NCBI GenBank assembly: GCA_036163455.1
Contig: JAYZKL010000028.1
Location: 1-14,840 of the forward strand
Length of the DNA: 14,840 nt
Source: GCA-2701705 sp036163455
GTDB lineage: Bacteria; Pseudomonadota; Gammaproteobacteria; GCA-002705445; GCA-002716945
Direction of reading: 5' to 3'
This document shows, in pieces, positions 14,749 through 14,840 of the stretch. The position numbers were made by a program, and so were the translations under genes. The notes beneath the pieces are model-generated. The model did not search any database and was not told the DNA's origin. It was given only the letters and a program-made list of their open reading frames with translations. The stretch's first letter is position 1. The number at the start of each line of letters is the position of its first letter.

Positions 14749-14754
14749 GAGGGG
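14749..14754 (+). promoter_or_regulatory. Ribosome binding site of fhs
   Basis: GAGGGG, 8 bases before the ATG at 14763, is the strongest Shine-Dalgarno-like sequence in the window and fixes the fhs start. Confidence 0.65.
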
Positions 14755-14762
14755 AAAAGATA

Positions 14763-14840
14763 ATGAAAAGTGATATTGAAATAGCTCAAGCAGCAAAAGC
14801 AGAAAAAATCGTCGATGTTGCTAAAAAACTAGATATACCA
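14763..14840 (+). CDS. fhs: Formate-tetrahydrofolate ligase, N-terminal 26 codons (runs off the window)
   Basis: Fhs joins formate to tetrahydrofolate using ATP, making 10-formyl-THF for purine and initiator-tRNA formylation and C1 metabolism. Only the N-terminus is present, starting MKSDIEIAQAAKAEKIVDVA and then KKLDIP. This matches the highly conserved first residues of formate-tetrahydrofolate ligases (KSDIEIAQ...I..IA..L.I). The ATG has a strong ribosome binding site and a plausible own promoter. The active-site regions are outside the window, so integrity cannot be judged. Confidence 0.85.
   Translation, partial: MKSDIEIAQAAKAEKIVDVAKKLDIP

Noticed and set aside
1..14840. CRISPR array, toxin-antitoxin pair, phage or insertion sequence
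   Set aside because: No regularly spaced repeats, no small paired genes of that kind and no transposase or phage genes were seen on either strand.

Overview
The window is an AT-rich (roughly 30% GC by eye), very tightly packed bacterial chromosome segment. Several gene orders point to a gammaproteobacterium: nrdR-ribD-ribE-ribBX-ribH-nusB-thiL-pgpA, then maf(yceF) divergent from rpmF-plsX-fabH, then uvrC-pgsA followed by tRNA-Gly(GCC), tRNA-Cys(GCA) and tRNA-Leu(UAA), which is the E. coli uvrC-pgsA-glyW-cysT-leuZ order. Low GC, overlapping genes, almost no spacers and loss of usual neighbours (yceD, fabD-fabG-acpP) suggest a streamlined genome such as the marine SAR86-type gammaproteobacteria. 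That placement is inference.

Region 1 (1-5472, + strand) is one operon in which almost every gene overlaps or abuts the next. The C-terminal part of the ribonucleotide-reductase repressor NrdR is followed by riboflavin genes ribD, ribE, a ribB with a degenerate GTP-cyclohydrolase-like tail (ribBX type) and ribH. The transcription factor nusB, thiamine-phosphate kinase thiL and phosphatidylglycerophosphatase pgpA close it. Together ribD, ribE, ribBX and ribH make riboflavin, but the first enzyme, GTP cyclohydrolase II, must be encoded elsewhere.

Region 2 (5451-8471): maf lies on the - strand, its 3' end overlapping pgpA tail to tail. A 236-base divergent intergenic region separates it from rpmF-plsX-fabH (ribosomal protein L32, phospholipid and fatty-acid initiation).

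Region 3 (8475-11593): a family-5-type uracil-DNA glycosylase overlaps uvrC by four bases, followed by pgsA and two tRNA genes. This joins base excision repair, nucleotide excision repair and phosphatidylglycerol synthesis (pgsA here and pgpA in region 1 catalyse consecutive steps).

Region 4 (11594-13788) separates tRNA-Cys from tRNA-Leu. It carries a GT4-like glycosyltransferase and a TylF-like methyltransferase. The methyltransferase is bracketed by two imperfect direct copies of a segment of about 50 bases that includes the 3' end of the glycosyltransferase gene. This is the most accessory-looking part of the window and probably a surface-glycan cassette.

Region 5 (13789-14840): tRNA-Leu, then, only 8 bases later, an uncharacterised outer-membrane-type lipoprotein, then the start of fhs (formate-tetrahydrofolate ligase) behind its own plausible promoter and strong ribosome binding site. 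None of the three tRNA genes encodes the CCA end. I found no complete new multi-gene system. The strongest leads are the repeat-bracketed cassette, the tRNA-lipoprotein junction and the CCA-less tRNAs.
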